From: Cyclobacteriaceae bacterium
GTDB lineage: Bacteria > Bacteroidota > Bacteroidia > Cytophagales > Cyclobacteriaceae
Length of the DNA stretch: 64,000 nt
Assembly (NCBI GenBank): GCA_028284125.1
Contig: JANQSI010000023.1
Location: forward strand, 186,001 to 250,000
Direction: 5' to 3'
Every line of letters starts with the position of its first letter. The first letter of the stretch is position 1. The translations under genes and the position numbers were made by a program. Below are positions 37,401-43,855 of the stretch, one piece after another. The notes below the pieces were generated by a model that made no database searches, was not told the DNA's origin, and saw only the letters and a list, made by a program, of their open reading frames with translations.

Positions 37401-38469
37401 CGTCAATGAGGTATTCAGCACCGAAACAGACATTACAGCTTTCAGTCTGGCCGAACAAACTGGACCGGCAACCATTGATGCGTCAAATCATACCGTCAAT
37501 ATAGAAGTGGCTTTAGGTACAGCTGTTACAGCTCTCAACCCTACAATTGAAGTTTCCCCTGGGGCAACATATATCCCAATAGGTGGTCAGAATTTCGCTA
37601 ATGGGTCTGTAGTTTACACTGTCACTGCTGAAGATGGTAGTACCACGCAAGATTGGATCGTTACGGTTACTGTTGAGCCTGATCCATTGAGTTCGGAAAC
37701 AGACATTACAGCCTTCAGTTTTACCGAACAAACAGGAGCAGCAACCATTGATGCCACAAACCATTCGGTGAGTATTGAAGTAGCTAATGGAACAGATGTT
37801 AGCAGTCTGACTCCTTCAATCACAGTATCTGCTGGAGCAACAGTTTCCCCAACAGGAGCACAGGACTTCACTAACGCTGTGACTTATACCATCACAGCTG
37901 AAGATGAGCTGACTACTCAGGATTGGATAGTAACTGTAACTGTTGAACCTGATCCGCTGAGTATGGAGACTGACATAACTGCTTTCTCATTTACCGAACA
38001 AACTGGAGCTGCAACCATTGATGCAGCAAACCATACAGTGAGCATTGAAGTGGCGAATGGTACTGATGTTACCAGTCTTACTCCAACAATTACTGTTTCT
38101 TCTGGCGCAACAGTCTCACCGACGGGAGCGCAAGACTTCACTAATGCCGTCACTTATACTGTAACTGCTGAGGATGGTTCAACAACCCAAGATTGGGTAG
38201 TCACTGTGACAGTAGAGGAACTGGCATTAGGATTGGAAGACGAAATACAAATTGATGTTTATCCTAACCCTACTTCTGACTTTGTTCGAATCATCTCAGA
38301 TCAGACATTGACTGTAAAAGTGATGGACTTAAAAGGTATGACCATTACTCAGCCAATTACAGGTAAAAATGTAACAATTGATGTAAGGACGTTAAGTCAA
38401 GGTACCTACCTCCTCCAAATATTGGGAGATGAGGTAAATACAACTAGGCGGTTCATCAAGATAAACTAA
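28480..38469 (+). CDS. Giant secreted repeat protein with T9SS sorting domain
   Basis: A 3329-residue exported protein. After a signal peptide (about 1-24) come six modules of about 380 residues. Each has a propeller-like stretch of repeats (pattern SPDGxKLFVxG, then QYSLxxxFDI) and a beta-sandwich of about 115 residues (pattern GxVEGxL, NxPAGLTxxLxVxxDG, LTFxNSAF). They are followed by two repeats of a DUF5018-like Ig fold, four cadherin-like repeats (PTDISL, DENxxxGxxVG, FDFETKxxY), one Ig-like domain, three more DUF5018-like repeats and a type A T9SS C-terminal signal (VYPNPTSDFVRI, GTYLLQI, RRFIKIN). It is probably exposed on or released from the cell surface as an adhesin or matrix protein. 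It is divergent from the ECF sigma gene and followed by a strong terminator. Confidence 0.92.
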   Translation: MKRLKNLQLLTLLVGLFLYQEGIGQSMTYRNSFDISQGASLNGNNPMNTETSWPNGLTFNNDGTKYYVVEIATDQILQYSMSSAYDVTTASYDGAFSVAGQDTQPSGIAFNGDGSKVFIVGNSNSIHRYSLTTNYDVTNTVTYDNVSLGGLSNAQDIEFSPDGMKLFYMSSSVVFQYSLTSAYDISASTLDGSYSSSTDLPSHNLRTMAFGQDGSKLFLLGITFELVAQLDLTIPYDITGGITYSGKTFDVGDEDGDPSGLAFNPDGSRLYMVGAGADRINQYDLNAGQFSEVDLNDGNITGTGGFQVAGDEFNNAGSSLTQGVHYSISNLPSGLSTSIDVGANGLYGTLNITGSASNNQDANDVAGLIFTFNNAAFVGGDASSVSNSASANSGISIDFTENNPAVSYDFSYDFSSLTQENSLVTSTESSPSAIRFSNDGFKLFVTGSISDDIHQYTLQNAFDISSSTYNGFFSVAAQEPTPQDFAFSSDGMKMFVLGNNRLIYQYSLTSAFVVTSGVTYDNASYSVVSQESSPTGMEFSPDGMKLFVVGRNGDEVNQYSLTNAFDISSGVSPFGSPFSISSQTGNPYAIIFNGDGTRMLISGSGGFIHHYELPGAYDITSGVTFSETYDLSSIGRFPNGIQWSSDGSKFFLVDSDPDRIYQFGTPISGFAEDDDNLGVVEGQLPIDLVDDFFTNAGGTLVESTHFTIPNKPAGLTASIAVDANGQNATLTLTGTATSHQAVNTISSLTLNFLNAAFMNSNAADVANAVNATTNVSLEFRDNNKEVFYGSAFKLDNAVYDAPGFLSGTYVAFDYNDDGSRLFLIQSNNNRVYQIIPGDLYDPSAGLTFGDNFIASDMGTVQGIEFNSDGTRMFLLDLNNMVGQYNLSSGFDITTASFIGSYDVSAQETGARALAFNAAGTKMYVSGRDSDEIHQYSLSTPFNIQSGVTYDGSPLNIQFQDTEITDITFEDNGNNMYITGYGSDEVHHFELSTPYDITSGVTYIQGLDVSGQTSFPYGVFVTPSGGSLQLLSTSGNDVSLYDLGAGGFTEISDNNGEVEGDLTVYIVDEKFSNAGGNLTLSTDYTLGNVPAGLTPNLTVAADGFSATLTLSGTADDHQDSHDVSSIGFNFNNSAFVGGNASEVTNATSAESGIGIDFEDNNSTLSYGYGFSLANGAEVKNLFKLNAIEDGPQNIAFSSDGLKMFIVGIQNTAVLQFSLSNPYSVGFGVTLDGSFDLSGFDVIPTGLTFNASGTKMYVSGGSNNSVYQFSLTTPFQVTSGVTHDGTPITSISWPRGMAFNNDGSGFILQSGVGSSVYRQYELTTPYDLTAGTTLVKTFTTSNSNPRGIAFSDNGFTMFAVNFNDIVLSYDLAKPFDLRVDPVPGDTYDANADVFWTSGIAFSSSGDRMILVGDQSSLERVVEFDLNVGGFTETIDNSGEVEGSIVIRAFDAQFANGGSTLATPADYTVTGVPAGLTPQLTVAADGFSATLTLSGSANNHQNVNDTDDFTFTFNDSAFETLAASLVNNASSHNSELGVDFRDNLPGIRYGNAFDVLAGTSYSDNSFFTGGDPSDVTFSPDGTKMFVTNFTDVLTQYTLSTPFDVTSATADSPTFGFNAAEVTVGIAFSSDGMKMYALSNFNLIHQYSLTNAFDITSGVTDDGTPLDISNQETSPAGIFLSPDGTKLFTVGGGSDNVNQYSLANPFDISSGVTYDSSPVNVSSQDLTPVDLAFSQDGRIMFVLGINNDQVQQYRLAIPFDITTGVTHQGGFSVLNEEGQSSGLEFSSKGDKLFVVGRDENTVYEYDLNVGSFDETAINDGDVEGTVTIYISDDQFTNGGSTLTHTSDYTITNLPAGLTPTLTVAADGFSASLTITGQVANHQEANSVDALEFTFANSAFVTNNAADVDNAVSANSNLAINLRDNNPALTYGDFYDFVNASHDGIHSIAEDDLPTNVTFSSDGLKMFITGRRNDAIYQYSLTNPFEVTSGVSHEGMLDISVETRDAMDLQFSPDGMTLLVLSDNISSSFGSLIAQYDLTQPYNITSGVTYSGNSVDVSDRIAQPSGFTFTPDGTRVFITNGFHSSERIYYYTLNSAYDISGGMTYDDDYRYEVPSESLYDLSFNRDGTSLFLLVGPLSDQIVELELGTPYDLTGSVDLGSTFSVTSEEDFPQGFIFGPNGNKLYVIGSTGDEVNQYTLTDDGFVENNANDGSIDGSLDIRIVDDFFINAGGNLNSPTNYEITNLPAGLTSSLNVSVDGLTATLTLGGNATSNLNSDDLASLEFTFENSAFVTSDAVDVENSVVSSGVGINFLASTETDILTFTLPEETGASTIDVGNHTVDIEVVFGTDLTNLTPTFTISDGAMVSPASNVSRDFTNSVTYTITAEDGTVQDWDVTVNIAPNTENDIETFTFGEINGAATIDDGGHTVTAEAVVGTDISSIAPTITVSENGMINPNSGATQDFTSTVNYTVTAEDGTPQGWNVTITEALAPPTDISLNSTSIDENTSSGTVVGTLTSTDASFNDSHTYMLVAGIGDDDNGSFTTVGNELRSIVSFDFETKDTYFIRVQTDDGNGGLFDKAFTISVNDVNEIPTDISLDNLSIDESNPVGSVIGTFTTTDVDQGQTYTYSLVAGIGSDDNTSFDISGDQLVSNEVFDFETKTNYTVRIQTDDQNGGTYEEAFAISINDIPASVTSVLLSDNSVDENAVSGTTVGTLSTTGEDLSGSYTYMLVAGTGDADNSSFDISGSDLITMETFDFETKSSYSIRVQSDDGIGNIGAFQLTISINDVSEAPTDISLDVSSIIENNSINDVIGSFSTTDVDAGESYTYTLVAGTGDTDNASFDISTDDLLTSEVFDFETKSSYSIRVQTDDGNGGLFEKSFTITIIDENESILLVNPLGDLVLDEGFATQNVDASNVFSDQDGDALTYSVSSSNTSIVTVSNSGANLTITEAGGFGSSTITVTADDGSGVTTSDDFVVTVNEVFSTETDITAFSLAEQTGPATIDASNHTVNIEVALGTAVTALNPTIEVSPGATYIPIGGQNFANGSVVYTVTAEDGSTTQDWIVTVTVEPDPLSSETDITAFSFTEQTGAATIDATNHSVSIEVANGTDVSSLTPSITVSAGATVSPTGAQDFTNAVTYTITAEDELTTQDWIVTVTVEPDPLSMETDITAFSFTEQTGAATIDAANHTVSIEVANGTDVTSLTPTITVSSGATVSPTGAQDFTNAVTYTVTAEDGSTTQDWVVTVTVEELALGLEDEIQIDVYPNPTSDFVRIISDQTLTVKVMDLKGMTITQPITGKNVTIDVRTLSQGTYLLQILGDEVNTTRRFIKIN
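28540..35400 (+). repeat. Six tandem modules of about 1.14 kb inside the giant gene
   Basis: Module boundaries fall near 29695, 30831, 31966, 33106 and 34246, giving periods of about 1136, 1135, 1140 and 1140 bases, with slightly longer first and last copies. Each module ends with an FxDNN or FRDNN-type string before a fresh propeller begins. Nucleotide identity between copies is moderate, while protein pattern conservation is high, so the duplications are old and under selection. Confidence 0.85.
35405..38220 (+). repeat. DUF5018-like and cadherin-like repeat arrays in giant gene
   Basis: DUF5018-like units start near 35405, 35671, 37423, 37693 and 37966. Each begins TExDIxxF and ends TAEDxxxxQDWxVTV. 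Four cadherin-like units lie at about 35938-37130 and an Ig-like unit at 37135-37420. The last two DUF5018-like units (37693-38220) are very similar at the DNA level and probably a recent duplication. Confidence 0.8.
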
Positions 38470-38506
38470 GGCGGCTTTAGCGATTATATAATGGCTATTG
38501 CGATTG

Positions 38507-38531
38507 GGGCGGCTCGAGGAGCCGCCCTTTC
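38507..38531 (+). terminator. Strong rho-independent terminator of the giant gene
   Basis: GGGCGGCTC (38507-38515) and GAGCCGCCC (38519-38527) form a perfect nine-pair GC-rich stem with a three-base loop, followed by TTTCTT. It lies 38 bases after the stop of the giant gene. Confidence 0.9.
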
Positions 38532-38563
38532 TTATTCCTTGAGTGAGTTTCTTGATAGAAATA

Positions 38564-38654
38564 TCCTCTTGAGGGGATTATAGGGGTGCTTTTGAAGTGA
38601 CCAAAACAGGTTTTAATTAGAAAAACACCCTCCTGACCTCCCTCAAGGGAGGAA
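38564..38654. repeat. Imperfect palindromic intergenic element (REP-like)
   Basis: The left arm (38564-38593, TCCTCTTGAGGGG... GGGGTGCTTTT) and the right arm (38621-38654, AAAAACACCCTCC... CCTCAAGGGAGGA) are imperfect reverse complements of about 30 bases around a 27-base centre. CCTCCCTCAAGGGAGG itself is palindromic. It lies between two convergent gene ends. It resembles small non-autonomous repeats seen between genes of Bacteroidota. No coding capacity. Confidence 0.7.
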
Positions 38655-38716
38655 TCCTTACGGAAAATGGACTTCTATTTTATCAATGCATTCCAATTTT
38701 TTACGTCAAATTCAGG

Positions 38717-41700
38717 TTAATTGTCAATTTGCTTCAACAACTCATCAACAGATCTCTTCAATTGATCATCAACATTCTTCGCCTTGTAATCAGGAATGTT
38801 TTCAACTTCAATATCTGGAACAGCTGGTCCGTGCTCCATATTCTCTTCGGTTGCTTTAACGTACCACGCTCGGAAAGGCATTCTCACAAAAGACCCATCC
38901 ATAAGTCCCCATCCGCCAGTAGAAATCACTGCACCGAAAGTAGCTTTTCCCACCAAAGTACCTAACCCGAGATGCTTGTAGGCATGCGAGAAAATTTCCG
39001 CATTAGAATAGCTTGTTTCGTTACAGAGCGCGATGGAAGGTTTTGTCCATGAAGCCAACGGAAGCCTTTCACTAAATGGATATGTTTCTTTGAATTTCAA
39101 ATGATCGGCTGCTAAATCTTCAGAAGCACCTCTCGGAACTGTATACGCATGTTGTCTGACCGTCAAAACAGCCATTAGATAGTCTGTGGTCCAGCCACCG
39201 CCATTATATCGCACATCAATTACAATCCCTTCTTTACCATAACCAGCTGCTGTCAATTCTCTTTCAAAGCGCTCGAAACTTGTCCAGTTCATCCCTCTGA
39301 TGTGTAAATAACCCAATCTTCCATTTGAATACTGATTTACCAAAGCTCTTCTATCTTCTACCCATGCATCGTAAAGCTCACCACTTAAAGAAGTTTTAGG
39401 CCAAATAACAATCTCCTCAGATCCACCAGAAGCCCTATTCACTTCCATTAATACAGGACTATCTGACTGGTCAAGAAGTAGTGAAAAGAAATTTGTAGTA
39501 TTTGTAACTGGTGTTTGATTCACTGAAGTCACTACGTCACCAACATTCAATTTGCTTTCATTTTTATCTGCCGGGCTCTCCGCAACCACTGCATTTATTT
39601 TGAAGCCATTTCGCACATGTTCGCCCTCAACACCTATTAGTCCAGATCGCTGCCTCTGTGTTTCTTTTGGGTTATCTCCACCACGTAATCCCATGTGACT
39701 GGAATTCAATTGGCCTAACATGGAATTGAAAATAAAACCAAAATCTTCGTTGGTTGAAGCTTTCATTGCCACTGGCTTGTATTTGTTTTTAAGTGCTTCC
39801 CAATCTTGTCCATGGAAATTCGGATCATAAAAACCAGCATTTAATGCTCTCCAACCTTCTTCAAACACCTGAGATCGCTCTTCAGGATAATTGATCTTTA
39901 ATTGAGAAGAAGTTGAGATGTTTTCTGATTTGTCATTTTTAGTCGTGACCTTGGAAATCCTTCCGCCAGATGTAATCATGAAAAGTTCATCCCCTTTAGC
40001 TGTCATCTCAAGGCCTCTTGGACTTTTATCCCCACCTAGTACCTCTTTTTTATCCGATCCGTCCCATTTGATTTTGTAGAGGTTTTGATCTATTTCAAAA
40101 TTTTGTCTCCCAGCACCCCCAATTGAATAATAGATGTATTCTCCATCTTTATCAAAAACAAGGTCAGACTCATTCCCAACATAGTTCGTCACTTGAACTA
40201 ATCGCATGTAAATCTTGTCGAAATCTATCTGAACGGAAACATCACCCTCATCATCTTCTTCCTCATCAATTTCTTCGCGCTTTCTCTTTTCCATGGATTT
40301 TTCCCAATCCGACTTCTTTAACCATACAAACCAGACGTCACTGTCGCCATTATTTCTAAGCGAGGTGAAGCCCAACTTGGAACCGTCTGGACTCCAAACC
40401 GGATTTCCGTCGAACTTGGGATGCATGGATACATTTACTGGTTGTGAAGAATTATCCGCTGCGTGTATGTACACTTCTTCATTGAAGTTCAGATCAGAAA
40501 GTGAATAGGCAAGCCATTTGCTGTCCGGAGACCAGCTAACACCACCCGGTGTGTCCCAGCTATCTTGCAGAATCTTCTCATTTGAAATTTTTCCTGCTTC
40601 AGAAATATCTGCAACGACCAATTTCCCACGCCCTCTTCTAAAAGCTACTTTTTTTCCATCTGGAGAAATTTGTGGGTTGAACTCTTCTTCATCGGTCTTC
40701 TTAACAAGCTCAACTTTATGCTTAAGTGTCTTGAAAAGATTTTTCTCGTCTGAATCCGATGATGCAATGTAAAGGTCGTTCTGCCCATTTTCGTCAGACA
40801 CAAACAATAGCTGATCATCATTCAACCAGGTAACATCTCTTTCTCTAAATGATGTAGTTGCTACTCTAACACTTCGCTTTTCCTCTTTGTCATTTCTAGT
40901 AACAAAAAGCTCACCTCTATGCCCATAGGCAATCAATTTACCATTTGGAGAAACGGCAAACTCTGAAACACGATTCGAAACTTTCTTTGATACAATTGGG
41001 TCAAACCGAAAATCACTGTTTACGTCTACATTCAGGTCGGATTTTTGCTGATTCTGAATATTGAACAATGAAACTTTATCACCATATTGATAAACAGCGG
41101 TACCTGATGCCAGGCTGAATGAATTGATCCCCCATTCTGTCTCATTAGTTAGCTGCGAGCTTTGTCCATTTAAGTCTACCCTGTGAATGTTATATCTTCC
41201 ACTACTCGCACTTAAGTACGCAATGTTGTTATCGTCAATCCATCGTGGATTAAAATCATTTCCATCAAAAGTGGTCAATTGAGTATAGGTGTCTGAATTT
41301 TTATCCCAAACCCAAACATCTCTGTTGGCTGGACCTCTATAAGCTTCCCTTGCAATTCTACAACTTCCCATTACGAATGCTACCTTGTTTCCATCTGGAG
41401 AAACAACTGGATCGAATCCAAGCGCATCCATAAATCTGGTAGGTGTGCTACCATCTGTTTTCAACTCGTATATTTCCGCAGTACGTTCAACTTCTCGGTA
41501 CGTTCTTCTAGTAGTAAAAAGGAGTGAGTTAGATGTCGCGCTATATAATTGATCTGCGGTACTGTGGTGGGTTAATCGTTGCGGAGTTCCTCCATTTGAA
41601 CTCATCAAGAAAATATCAAAGTTTCCATATCGATCCGACATAAAGGCAATTTGATCGGAACCAAACCAGACAGGATTCCCGTCATATCCTTCATGAATGG

Positions 41701-41866
41701 TCAATCGATCCGCTCTTCCTCCTGAGACTGGTACTTTCCAAATATCTCCCTGGTATGAAAATGCAACCTGAGTTCCATCCGGACTGAGCGATGGACTCAT
41801 GATTAATGGTTGTGAATAAAGTGATGTTGCAACGAAAGTTGCAGCAATTAAAATCAGTTGCTTCAT
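38717..41866 (-). CDS. Tricorn-like S41 family peptidase
   Basis: A 1049-residue exported protein with signal peptide MKQLILIAATFVATSLYSQ. The N-terminal two thirds form WD40/PD40-type propellers (SPDGTQVAFSYQGDIW, SPDGKKVAFRRGRGK, SPDSKWLAYSLSD). A tricorn core helical domain follows (GWRALNAGFYDPNFHG), then a PDZ domain (about residues 760-850) and an S41 catalytic domain with IVIDVRYNGGGW and the serine-bearing ETSYSNAEIF, then GKATFGAV. It degrades oligopeptides or misfolded proteins in the periplasm. Homologues are common in Bacteroidota. It is convergent to the giant gene and stands alone as a transcription unit. Confidence 0.93.
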   Translation of the reverse strand: MKQLILIAATFVATSLYSQPLIMSPSLSPDGTQVAFSYQGDIWKVPVSGGRADRLTIHEGYDGNPVWFGSDQIAFMSDRYGNFDIFLMSSNGGTPQRLTHHSTADQLYSATSNSLLFTTRRTYREVERTAEIYELKTDGSTPTRFMDALGFDPVVSPDGNKVAFVMGSCRIAREAYRGPANRDVWVWDKNSDTYTQLTTFDGNDFNPRWIDDNNIAYLSASSGRYNIHRVDLNGQSSQLTNETEWGINSFSLASGTAVYQYGDKVSLFNIQNQQKSDLNVDVNSDFRFDPIVSKKVSNRVSEFAVSPNGKLIAYGHRGELFVTRNDKEEKRSVRVATTSFRERDVTWLNDDQLLFVSDENGQNDLYIASSDSDEKNLFKTLKHKVELVKKTDEEEFNPQISPDGKKVAFRRGRGKLVVADISEAGKISNEKILQDSWDTPGGVSWSPDSKWLAYSLSDLNFNEEVYIHAADNSSQPVNVSMHPKFDGNPVWSPDGSKLGFTSLRNNGDSDVWFVWLKKSDWEKSMEKRKREEIDEEEDDEGDVSVQIDFDKIYMRLVQVTNYVGNESDLVFDKDGEYIYYSIGGAGRQNFEIDQNLYKIKWDGSDKKEVLGGDKSPRGLEMTAKGDELFMITSGGRISKVTTKNDKSENISTSSQLKINYPEERSQVFEEGWRALNAGFYDPNFHGQDWEALKNKYKPVAMKASTNEDFGFIFNSMLGQLNSSHMGLRGGDNPKETQRQRSGLIGVEGEHVRNGFKINAVVAESPADKNESKLNVGDVVTSVNQTPVTNTTNFFSLLLDQSDSPVLMEVNRASGGSEEIVIWPKTSLSGELYDAWVEDRRALVNQYSNGRLGYLHIRGMNWTSFERFERELTAAGYGKEGIVIDVRYNGGGWTTDYLMAVLTVRQHAYTVPRGASEDLAADHLKFKETYPFSERLPLASWTKPSIALCNETSYSNAEIFSHAYKHLGLGTLVGKATFGAVISTGGWGLMDGSFVRMPFRAWYVKATEENMEHGPAVPDIEVENIPDYKAKNVDDQLKRSVDELLKQIDN

Positions 41867-41938
41867 GGCTAAATGTTGTTTTAAGACTTAAATATAGAAG
41901 TATGCGGGGTTTGGGAATTGTAAATTTTACGTGAACGG

Positions 41939-43042
41939 CTACATTAAGCTTTCATAGTAGATCCGTTCGCTCACATTCATCCATCCCCCTACATTTTTTC
42001 GAAATTCGTTGAACGCGTCAAAAACCTTCTTGCTTTGTGGATCTTGCTCCGTCAATTCAGCAATTGCATCATTCGCAAAACCTTTGAGTGGCTCCAGTAC
42101 TTCTTTGGGAAATGGTTTCACACTTACATCGGTTTCGTCTAGTATTTTTTTCAGATAAACACCGTTCCTTGCATCAAATTCAGCACCCATCCAGCGGTTG
42201 AGACGAAAACAGGCGGTACGAATGATCTCTTTTAAGTCAGAAGGTAACGAGTCAAATTTTGGTTTGTTAATTGCCATTTCGAGAGCAGCTCCAGGTTCAT
42301 GCCACCCAGGGTAATAATAATGTTTTGCTACTTCATGGAATCCCATCAAATAATCATGAAATGGACCGATCCACTCTGTTGCATCTATCACTCCACGTTC
42401 CAAATTGGTGTAAATCTCACCGCCCGAAACCAACACTGGCGTACCGCCTGCCTTGGCCAATACTTTCCCTCCAAGCCCCGGAATTCGCATCTTGAGTCCT
42501 TGTAAATCTGAAATAGAATTGATTTCCTTATTGTACCAACCGCCCATCTGTATGCCTGTGTTTCCACAAAGAATTGGAGTAATGCTGAACGGTTCGTACA
42601 ACTCCTCCCACAGCTGGCTACCTCCTCCTGAAATGATCCATGAACCCATTTGAAGGGCATTCATTCCAAAGGGTACCGCAGCAAAAAATTGTGCAGCCGG
42701 AACTTTTCCCGCCCAATAATAAGCAGCTCCATGATTCATTTCTACCGCGCCATTGCTAATAGCATCAAATCCTTCAAGTGCCGGGATCAACTCTCCTCCT
42801 CCATAAACAGTGATCTCCATACGGCCTCCGGACATTTCCTTTACCCAATCTGCAAGAAACTTACATCCCTCACCTACGACCGGAAAGTTCGGCGGCCAAG
42901 TGGTTGTCATCTTCCAACGATAGGTATTGTTAAAATTGATGTAAGGGCCTTTGGAAGATTCTTCTTCGGAAGCACATGCAACCAAGCTCGATGCTCCAGC
43001 TGTAGCAAGTGCAGCCTTAGTAAGAAATTTGCGACGTTTCAT
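41939..43042 (-). CDS. TRAP transporter solute-binding protein, TakP-like, Tat lipoprotein
   Basis: A 367-residue protein beginning with a twin-arginine signal (RRKFLTKAA) and a lipobox (SLVAC, Cys23), so it is exported folded by Tat and lipid-anchored. The mature part follows the 2-oxoacid-binding TakP pattern: TTWPPNFPVVGEG, GGELIPALEGFDAISNG, GNTGIQMGGWYNKEINSISD, GLKMRIPGLGGKV, DATEWIGPFHD and KHYYYPGWHEPG. The ligand is probably a 2-oxoacid such as pyruvate (by family). No permease genes adjoin it. The dctQ/dctM pair at 17876-20962 is of the matching subfamily. It precedes the tricorn gene on the same strand. Confidence 0.9.
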   Translation of the reverse strand: MKRRKFLTKAALATAGASSLVACASEEESSKGPYINFNNTYRWKMTTTWPPNFPVVGEGCKFLADWVKEMSGGRMEITVYGGGELIPALEGFDAISNGAVEMNHGAAYYWAGKVPAAQFFAAVPFGMNALQMGSWIISGGGSQLWEELYEPFSITPILCGNTGIQMGGWYNKEINSISDLQGLKMRIPGLGGKVLAKAGGTPVLVSGGEIYTNLERGVIDATEWIGPFHDYLMGFHEVAKHYYYPGWHEPGAALEMAINKPKFDSLPSDLKEIIRTACFRLNRWMGAEFDARNGVYLKKILDETDVSVKPFPKEVLEPLKGFANDAIAELTEQDPQSKKVFDAFNEFRKNVGGWMNVSERIYYESLM

Positions 43043-43102
43043 ACCGTCTAAGATAGCTGGACTCTCGTAATCTACATTTATTGAAATAGATTAAGTAACG
43101 GG

Positions 43103-43795
43103 CTATAAATCCATTTCAATCTTCAGCCAATATTGAGTCGCATGATTTCTTTTTATTCCGGTTGGCTGTTGTACAACCTCAATCTCAGTGCCTTTTGGTG
43201 CAATTCCTACTGACTTAACAGATCTATAATAGCTAACCGTATTTGGAGGAAGTTTTTCGCGGACGTACATATTCCCCATAACCTCATACGTTTCACCTCT
43301 CTTTATCAATTCCGGGCTTGCCGAATATTTTTCCTCACTTCCAATAGTTTTAATCGCAATTTTGGACCATTTCGCGGTTGTACTGTCATAATCGCCAATC
43401 CATATCCATCCGGTTTTGCGAGAATCCTCACCTTTCAGATTTCTAAGATTCTGTTTGATTTTTGTAGTCAAATCCGAAGCTTGAAATTCAAATTTGTCTT
43501 CTAAAGTAATTTCAGCCTCTTCGCTACCACCAGGAGAACCCTGAGCTACAAGTTTTGATAGGTTGGCAACCACTAGCTCTAGTGAATCTAACTTCGTTGA
43601 TAATTCTACACTCGTTTCGGCATTTTTTTCTAAACCAATACCTCCTGATCCAAATGAAGTGACACTATAACCCAAATTATCAAGTATAATAATCGCAAGA
43701 ACAACTGAAACAATGAGAATTGGATATTTTAATAATTCATTCATAGGCTTTGTCTTATTATTTGCATCCTGGTTTTCTTCAATAGTATCTGACAT
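43103..43795 (-). CDS. Membrane-anchored SH3-like domain protein of unknown function
   Basis: A 230-residue protein with a cytosolic N-terminus of about 22 residues, one membrane segment (about 23-43), a Ser/Glu-rich coiled-coil linker (about 60-105) and a C-terminal domain. The C-terminal domain contains GWIWIGDYDSTTAKWSKIAIKT and paired KRGETYEVMGNMYVRE and PKGTEIEVVQ segments, resembling bacterial SH3-like folds. Topology places that domain outside the cytosol. It follows the patatin gene by 60 bases on the same strand and is probably co-transcribed. It is not similar to any effector I recognise. Confidence 0.72.
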   Translation of the reverse strand: MSDTIEENQDANNKTKPMNELLKYPILIVSVVLAIIILDNLGYSVTSFGSGGIGLEKNAETSVELSTKLDSLELVVANLSKLVAQGSPGGSEEAEITLEDKFEFQASDLTTKIKQNLRNLKGEDSRKTGWIWIGDYDSTTAKWSKIAIKTIGSEEKYSASPELIKRGETYEVMGNMYVREKLPPNTVSYYRSVKSVGIAPKGTEIEVVQQPTGIKRNHATQYWLKIEMDL

Positions 43796-43855
43796 AAGTT
43801 AATAATCACTTTTGCACACTTACAGCAACTTAATTGATCTTTCCATTGAGGGACA

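Noticed and set aside
35475-37871. Several antisense open frames of 80-120 codons opposite the giant gene
   Set aside because: They mirror the repeat structure of the sense gene, have threonine/serine/valine-rich unnatural composition, and lack initiation context. They result from low stop frequency opposite repetitive codons.
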